Source: Oscillibacter sp. (lineage in GTDB: Bacteria > Bacillota > Clostridia > Oscillospirales > Oscillospiraceae). From it: a stretch of 17,356 bases of DNA. Both the position numbers and the translations under genes were made by a program. The stretch is from positions 1 through 17,356 of the forward strand of contig VSMY01000052.1 in NCBI GenBank assembly GCA_009773995.1, read 5' to 3'. Positions 13,304 to 17,356 of this stretch are shown piece by piece. The first letter of the stretch is position 1; the number at the start of each line of letters is the position of its first letter. A model generated the notes under the pieces. The model had not been told where the DNA came from, did no database searches, and worked only from the letters and a program-made list of their open reading frames with translations.

Positions 13304-14317
13304 TCACTTCTTATAAAAATCAGGGGTGCCGCCGGTGACGACCTTCTCCGCCTGGCCGGAGGTCTGGGACTTCACCAGAGCGTCAGCGGTGATGGAGGCG
13401 ACGTATCCGTCCCAAGCGGAGGAGCCGCCGGTCTCGCCCTTGAGGGCGTGGTCCACCCAGTCCTGGATCTCCACGTCGTAGGAGTCGATAAAGCGCAGAA
13501 TCCAGTTGTCTTCGATCTTGGTGGAGACCTGGTTGGCATAGCGCACCGTGGGGAAGGACGGGCAGGGCAGATTCACCACGCCGTTTTCGCAGACCACTTC
13601 GCAGTTGATGTCATAGCCGAAGCCGCAGTTTACATTGACTTCCAGCATGACCACGATTCCGCCCTTGGTCTTCATAATCATGACCTGGGGATCCCGGAGT
13701 CCCTCATGGGCCTTGCCGGAGACCTTGGGGAGGATGCACTGGACCTCGTCCCACTCGTCGTTCACCAGCCAGGGCAGGCAGTCGATCTCATGGATGGCCG
13801 TGTCCGTGACGGCCATGGAGGTGGTGTAGCTGGGGGCCACGCCGTCGGCCCGGTGGGTGCACTTCACAATCAGGGGCGCGCCGAACTTGCCGGAGTCCAG
13901 CAGCTCCTTCACCTGGTTGTAGCCCCGGTCATAGCGGCGCATGAAGCCGATTTGAACTAGGTGCTTGCCGGAGGCCATCTCCGCGTCCACCACGGCCTTG
14001 CAGTCCGCGGCGGTGTTGGCCAGGGGCTTCTCGCAGAAGACGGGCTTTCCGGCCTTGATGGCGGCCAGGACGGGGTCCTTATGGAACTGGCCGGGGGTGG
14101 TGACCACCACGGCGTTGACCTCGGGGTCGTTGATGGCCTCGTTGAAATCCGTGTAGGTCTTGGTTCCGGGGCCCGCCAGCTCCGCGCCCTTCTTCACGCC
14201 CTCTTCAAACACATCGCAGACCGCCACGACCTTGGCGCCCCGGATGCGGTTCTGGATGCGCTCGATGTGTTCCTTTCCAATCATGCCGCAGCCGATTAAG
14301 CAGATGTTGAGTTCCAT
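13304..14317 (-). CDS. iolG: myo-Inositol 2-dehydrogenase IolG
   Basis: This 337-residue Gfo/Idh/MocA oxidoreductase follows B. subtilis IolG along its length. The N-terminal Rossmann motif is GCGMIGKEH (9-17). The catalytic Lys97 (CEKPLA), Asp172 and His176 (VTDTAIHEID) fall at the same residue numbers as in B. subtilis, and GFMRRYD (124-130) and QDWVDHA are shared. It oxidises myo-inositol to scyllo-inosose with NAD+, the entry step of the pathway. It is first of a four-gene run, behind the promoter at 14470-14498, with AGGAGG eight bases before ATG. It may also accept D-chiro-inositol, as the B. subtilis enzyme does. Confidence 0.94.
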   Translation of the reverse strand: MELNICLIGCGMIGKEHIERIQNRIRGAKVVAVCDVFEEGVKKGAELAGPGTKTYTDFNEAINDPEVNAVVVTTPGQFHKDPVLAAIKAGKPVFCEKPLANTAADCKAVVDAEMASGKHLVQIGFMRRYDRGYNQVKELLDSGKFGAPLIVKCTHRADGVAPSYTTSMAVTDTAIHEIDCLPWLVNDEWDEVQCILPKVSGKAHEGLRDPQVMIMKTKGGIVVMLEVNVNCGFGYDINCEVVCENGVVNLPCPSFPTVRYANQVSTKIEDNWILRFIDSYDVEIQDWVDHALKGETGGSSAWDGYVASITADALVKSQTSGQAEKVVTGGTPDFYKK

Positions 14318-14443
14318 AACGATTTCCTCCTATAAAAATAAGTTGGTTTTACGAAGCTGTCCCGGATTCATTTGCCTTGCGCCCGGCGGGCTCTTGCCGG
14401 AGCCGCCGGAGGAGACGCCTTTCCGATGCGTGCCTTTGCCTGC

Positions 14444-14453
14444 GTTTCGTTTC
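14444..14453 (-). repeat. GAAACGAAAC 10-mer in the iolG leader
   Basis: The minus strand carries GAAACGAAAC just downstream of the expected iolG transcription start. The same 10-mer occurs at 10431-10440 (plus strand) beside the enhancer cluster of the neighbouring operon. It may be a shared regulator half-site or chance. Confidence 0.3.
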
Positions 14454-14469
14454 CTTTTCTCTAATCCCG

Positions 14470-14498
14470 ATTATAGCAAAGCGTTCACGAGAACGCAA
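14470..14498 (-). promoter_or_regulatory. Sigma-A promoter of the iolG operon
   Basis: On the minus strand TTGCGT (14493-14498), a 17-bp spacer and a perfect TATAAT (14470-14475). Transcription should begin near 14463, giving a leader of about 146 bases before iolG. The spacer contains the operator-like palindrome described next. Confidence 0.82.
14481..14496. promoter_or_regulatory. Probable LacI-family operator inside the iolG promoter
   Basis: GCGTTCACGAGAACGC is an inverted repeat of GCGTTC arms with a central CG, the centre typical of LacI-family operators. It fills the spacer and overlaps the -35 box, so a bound repressor would block RNA polymerase. The half-site AGCGTTCA recurs at 16699-16706, just upstream of the LacI-type gene's own promoter. 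Assignment to that regulator is inference. Confidence 0.65.
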
Positions 14499-14518
14499 GC
14501 AAAATATCGGCGTATTAT

Positions 14519-14546
14519 CCACAATAATCCGGGCTAAAAATTGTGG
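14519..14546. repeat. CCACAAT/ATTGTGG inverted repeat upstream of the iolG promoter
   Basis: Seven-base arms at 14519-14525 and 14540-14546 with a 14-base loop lie about 20 bp upstream of the -35 box. They may be an additional regulator site. The remaining sequence between this and the terminator at 14650 shows only a short AAGAAGG/CCTTCTT repeat (14585-14615) and no supportable gene. Confidence 0.35.
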
Positions 14547-14649
14547 AATCCTCTGTCACCGCCATAGAGCGGCCGCTGTTTTTGAAGAAGGTGTACAAAG
14601 ATGGGCGGCCTTCTTTGCGTTCTGCACGCATTCTTCCCCAAGACAGAAG

Positions 14650-14682
14650 AAACGCTCTGTGGGAGATACCCACAGAGCGTTT
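14650..14682 (-). terminator. Terminator of the symporter gene
   Basis: AAACGCTCTGTGGG and its exact complement form a 14-bp stem with a five-base loop. On the minus strand the stem ends in TTT and continues TTCTGTC, a broken T-tract. It lies about 70 bases past the symporter stop and ends that message before the iolG promoter. On the plus strand the stem ends in TTTT-less sequence beyond TTT, so any opposite-direction activity would be weaker. Confidence 0.8.
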
Positions 14683-14752
14683 TCCAAGAAGATGCTGGGC
14701 TGCCGCCGCTTCGGCCAAGTAAACCGCCGGACAGCCGGAGCGCGTGAACGGA

Positions 14753-16414
14753 TCAGGCGGCGATGCCCAAGGGGGAGAACAGGACATAGATGGCCACCGC
14801 CAGGATCAGGCCGACGATGGAGACCGCGTGCCGGTATTTCCAGGGGGTCAGGTCCACCGCGCCCACGTCCTGGGGCACATACTCCTCGGCGGGCCGGTAT
14901 TTGTTCAGGGCCCACATGATGAACAGCTCCACGGGGAACAGCACCGCCATGGCGTAGAGGTAGTGGATGGGGTTGTCCGTGCCGGGGTAGCAGGGGGCGA
15001 TGAGGAGGAACGCGCCGTAGCAGGCCACGTGGAAGATGGTGATGACCTTCGGCGTGTAAGCAGGCAGGCGCTTGAACAGGAACACCCCCAGGACGGCGCA
15101 CAGCACCGGCAGGGACACGAACTGGCTCATGGAGTTCAGGAAGGTGGTGATGCCCTGGGCGTTCATCACAAAGGGGGCGATGACGATGGACACGCAGCCC
15201 GCGATGGTCCCGTAGATTTTTCCCACCTTGACGCAGTGGGCGTCGGAGGCGTCGGGCTTGAAGGCGGAGCGGTACAGGTCCAGGGTGAACATGGTGGAGG
15301 CGGAATTCAGCACCGAGTTAAAGGAAGACAGGATCGCGCCGAACATGACGGCGGCAAAGAAGCCCATCACCGGCTTGGGGATAATGGCGGAGATCAGGGC
15401 CGGGTAGGCGAAGTCAATGGCCTTTTCACCGGCGGCGGCGATGGCGTCCTGGATGGAGGGCAGGTAGAAGGCGATGATGCCGGGGATGACCAGGTACAGG
15501 GGGCCCAGGCACTTCAGGAAGCCGCAGAAGATGGCGCCCTTCTGGCCCTCCTTCAGGGACTTGGCCGCCAGGGCCCGCTGGACGAAGGACTGGTTTGTGC
15601 ACCACCAGTAGAGGTTGTTAAAGAACATACCGGTGATGATCAGGGGCCAGGGGACCTCCGGCTCCGCCGCGTTCCAGGCGTTGACGGCGTTCATTTTCGC
15701 CGGGTCCGCTTCCACAATGTACTTGATGCCGTCGAGAATCCCGCTGCCCCCGGTCTGGGAGGCCAGCACCGCGAAGCCCAGGAAGGGGACCATCAGCCCG
15801 CCGATGATCAATCCGATGCCGTTGATGGTGTCCGACACCGCCACGGCTTTCAGCCCGCCGAAGATGGCGTAGCAGCCGCCGATGATGCCGATGATGAGGC
15901 AGAGAACCGCCACGGACTGGAACTTGCTGACCCCCAGCATGTCGGAGATGCCGAAGATCTGCTCGAACACCACCGCGCCGGAGTACAGGATGACCGGCAG
16001 GTTCAGGATGGAGTACATCACCACGATGACCAGGGAAAACATGGTCTTGGTCCCCTTGCCGTAGCGGACCTCCATCAGGGAGGGGATGGTCATGGCTCCC
16101 ATTTTCAGATACCGGGGCAGGAAGTAGTAGGCCAGGGCCAGCAGGGTGAACATGGAGCCCACCTCCCAGGCGATGGGGCCCATGTTGGACGCCCAGCTCT
16201 GGCCGTTCAGGCCCACCAGCTGCTCGGCGGAGAGGTTGGTCAGCAGCAGCGACCCGGCGATGACGATACCCGGCAGGCCCCGGCCCGCCAGGAAGTACCC
16301 CTCGGCGGAGTCCAGGTCGTCGCCCCGGGTCTTCCAGCTGGAGATGATGGCCACCAGGGCGGTAAAGAGGACGAAGGAAATCAGCGTCCATGCGAGTGAA
16401 CTGAAGAACGTCAT
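14753..16414 (-). CDS. YidK-like sodium/solute symporter (SSS family), probable inositol uptake
   Basis: This 553-residue membrane protein has about 13-14 hydrophobic segments. It carries SSS/SLC5 motifs in the order seen in E. coli YidK: EGYFLAGRGLPG, LLLTNLSAEQLVGLNGQSW, AVSDTINGIGLIIGGLMVP, YWWCTNQSFVQRALAAKSLKEGQKGA and FGAILSSFNSVLNSASTMF. It should import a sugar or polyol with Na+. Its position between the inositol genes and a LacI regulator suggests inositol, by context only. The start is the ATG at 16414, because GGAGG lies eight bases before it; an in-frame ATG five codons upstream (16429) has no ribosome site and would place that GGAGG inside the gene. It has its own promoter and terminator. 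Confidence 0.92.
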   Translation of the reverse strand: MTFFSSLAWTLISFVLFTALVAIISSWKTRGDDLDSAEGYFLAGRGLPGIVIAGSLLLTNLSAEQLVGLNGQSWASNMGPIAWEVGSMFTLLALAYYFLPRYLKMGAMTIPSLMEVRYGKGTKTMFSLVIVVMYSILNLPVILYSGAVVFEQIFGISDMLGVSKFQSVAVLCLIIGIIGGCYAIFGGLKAVAVSDTINGIGLIIGGLMVPFLGFAVLASQTGGSGILDGIKYIVEADPAKMNAVNAWNAAEPEVPWPLIITGMFFNNLYWWCTNQSFVQRALAAKSLKEGQKGAIFCGFLKCLGPLYLVIPGIIAFYLPSIQDAIAAAGEKAIDFAYPALISAIIPKPVMGFFAAVMFGAILSSFNSVLNSASTMFTLDLYRSAFKPDASDAHCVKVGKIYGTIAGCVSIVIAPFVMNAQGITTFLNSMSQFVSLPVLCAVLGVFLFKRLPAYTPKVITIFHVACYGAFLLIAPCYPGTDNPIHYLYAMAVLFPVELFIMWALNKYRPAEEYVPQDVGAVDLTPWKYRHAVSIVGLILAVAIYVLFSPLGIAA

Positions 16415-16559
16415 TGTTACAGCCTCCATTCAAGTTGTGGAAAAGAAAACAGAGGCACGCAAAACGCACGCATCGAGAGCGGCAGACAGGCGGTCCCGCC
16501 GGGAAGCGCGCGGCAACGCGCTGTAGATTCCCAGACGGGCTTTTTGATTGACTGATATC

Positions 16560-16588
16560 AAAATACCACAGAAATCTCGGCCGCGCAA
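16560..16588 (-). promoter_or_regulatory. Candidate sigma-A promoter of the symporter gene
   Basis: On the minus strand TTGCGC (16583-16588), a 17-bp spacer and TATTTT (16560-16565), with transcription expected near 16553 and a leader of about 140 bases. An 8-bp palindrome TGATATCA (16553-16560) covers the start site, and ATTTTCGGTAAAAT (16593-16606) lies just upstream; either could be an operator. Confidence 0.4.
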
Positions 16589-16730
16589 GGGCATTTTCGG
16601 TAAAATTCCTCAAAGCGCAAAAGTTTGGAGAAGCCGAAAAAGCCGGGGGAGCTTTCTTGTGCAATTCTTCCTCCTCCGCTTCAAAAATGCGTGCAATAGC
16701 GTTCAATTTGGGAAAGTACTGGAAATCCGC

Positions 16731-16759
16731 TTGCCAAAGGGCGGAGGATGTGCTATAAT
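16731..16759 (+). promoter_or_regulatory. Sigma-A promoter of the LacI-family gene
   Basis: TTGCCA (16731-16736), 17 bp, then a perfect TATAAT (16754-16759). Transcription should start near 16766, leaving only about 25 bases, which include the GGGGAGGGG ribosome site, before the ATG. A half-site AGCGTTCA shared with the iolG operator lies 25 bp upstream of the -35 box, which fits autoregulation. Confidence 0.8.
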
Positions 16760-16790
16760 GCCCGCATATTGAGACAGCGGGGAGGGGCGC

Positions 16791-17356
16791 ATGATGGCGG
16801 TAACTTCACAGCAGATAGCCGAGCTGGCGGGGGTCTCCCGGGGAACGGTGGACCGGGCCCTCCACAACCGGGGCCGGGTGAACCCGGAGGTAGCCGCCCG
16901 CATTCGGAAAATTGCCGAAGAGCTGGGCTACCGCCCCAACTCCATCGGGCAGGCCCTGGTCCGGACCCGGCAAGGTCTCCGGCTGGGGGCCATTCTCCAG
17001 TCCGCGGAGACGCCCACCATGCAGGACGTGGCCGCCGGGGCCCGGCAGGCCGCGGAGGAGCTCCGAGTCTCCGGCCTGGAGGCGGACATCCGGGAGGTCC
17101 AGGGCCGGGACACGGCCAAGGTTCTCCGGCAGATGGACGAGCTGCTGGAATGGGGGGCCGCCGGCCTGGCCGTCGCCGCGGGCAACACCCCGGACCTGGT
17201 CCGCCGCATCGACGAGCTCCACCGGCAGGGCATCCCGGTGGTGACCTTTAACACCGACGCGCCGGACAGCAGGCGGCTGTGCTTCGTGGGCATGGACAGC
17301 TACCGGGCGGGGCAGACGGCGGCGGGCCTCGTCCGGCAGATGCTGCCGGGGGGCGG
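16791..17356 (+). CDS. LacI-family transcriptional regulator, cut by the right edge
   Basis: Only the first 188 codons are present. The N-terminus is a LacI helix-turn-helix and hinge (residues about 4-58, SQQIAELAGVSRGTVDRAL then NRGRVNPEVAARIRKIAEELGYRPN), followed by a periplasmic-binding-protein-like sensor that begins LRLGAILQS and continues to FVGMDSYRAGQTAAG. This type usually represses until a sugar-like ligand binds. It is divergent from the symporter gene and the inositol operon, with its own strong promoter, so it is probably their repressor responding to inositol or inosose. GGAGG is five bases before the first ATG and eight before a second at 16794, so either may start the protein. 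Confidence 0.92.
   Translation, partial: MMAVTSQQIAELAGVSRGTVDRALHNRGRVNPEVAARIRKIAEELGYRPNSIGQALVRTRQGLRLGAILQSAETPTMQDVAAGARQAAEELRVSGLEADIREVQGRDTAKVLRQMDELLEWGAAGLAVAAGNTPDLVRRIDELHRQGIPVVTFNTDAPDSRRLCFVGMDSYRAGQTAAGLVRQMLPGG

Noticed and set aside
14515..14787. 90-codon minus-strand frame in the symporter-iolG gap
   Set aside because: It crosses the 14-bp terminator stem and overlaps the end of the symporter gene, with no recognisable product or ribosome site.
14744..16399. Open frame of 551 codons on the plus strand opposite the symporter
   Set aside because: Antisense to a clear SSS transporter; composition is typical of a GC-driven antisense frame.
16415..16429. Upstream ATG that would add five residues to the symporter
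   Set aside because: No ribosome site precedes it, and the GGAGG that serves 16414 would fall inside the coding region.
16748..17251. 167-codon plus-strand frame overlapping the LacI-type gene
   Set aside because: It begins inside the -10 region of the promoter. The true frame starts at 16791 and shows a LacI helix-turn-helix.

Overview
The window looks like a GC-rich (roughly 60%) Firmicute chromosome. The closest fit I can suggest is an Oscillospiraceae/Clostridia gut anaerobe of the Flavonifractor/Dysosmobacter/Intestinimonas type. The basis is strong AGGAGG-type ribosome sites, sigma-A promoters with perfect TATAAT boxes, B. subtilis-like inositol proteins, and a tripartite tricarboxylate transporter beside a PrpR-type sigma-54 activator. 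The genus is inference. All genes but one lie on the minus strand and are tightly packed.

Region A (about 10450 down to 1, minus strand) is a nine-gene catabolic cluster. In transcription order it encodes a PdxA-family dehydrogenase, TctB, TctA, TctC, a PrpR_N-PAS-AAA+-Fis enhancer-binding protein, an AbrB-family membrane protein, a LarA/DUF2088 nickel-type hydroxyacid racemase homologue, and a small plus a large subunit of a UxaA/SuyAB-type lyase. A further gene probably starts just beyond the left edge. Upstream of the first gene is a textbook -24/-12 sigma-54 promoter (10061-10077). About 175-260 bp above it lies a cluster of GAAACA half-sites (10249-10334), the likely binding region of the activator encoded inside the operon. 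The set reads as substrate-induced uptake and degradation of a 2-hydroxy or sugar acid. The exact substrate cannot be read from the sequence; acid sugars, sulfolactate and other hydroxyacids are all open.

Region B (16429 down to 10499, minus strand) is a myo-inositol gene set: a YidK-like sodium/solute symporter with its own terminator, then iolG, an IolH-like TIM-barrel protein, iolI and iolB. A sigma-A promoter before iolG carries a 16-bp palindrome with a central CG, a probable LacI-family operator. A second promoter lies before iolI. IolC, IolD, IolE, IolJ and IolA are not in the window.

Region C (16731 to the right edge, plus strand) is a divergent LacI-family regulator with a near-consensus sigma-A promoter. 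It is cut by the window end and is probably the repressor of the inositol genes.

Three non-coding gaps exceed 300 bp (9985-10498, 14318-14752, 16430-16790). All carry regulatory sequence, described below. I saw no rRNA, tRNA, CRISPR array, insertion sequence or prophage gene.
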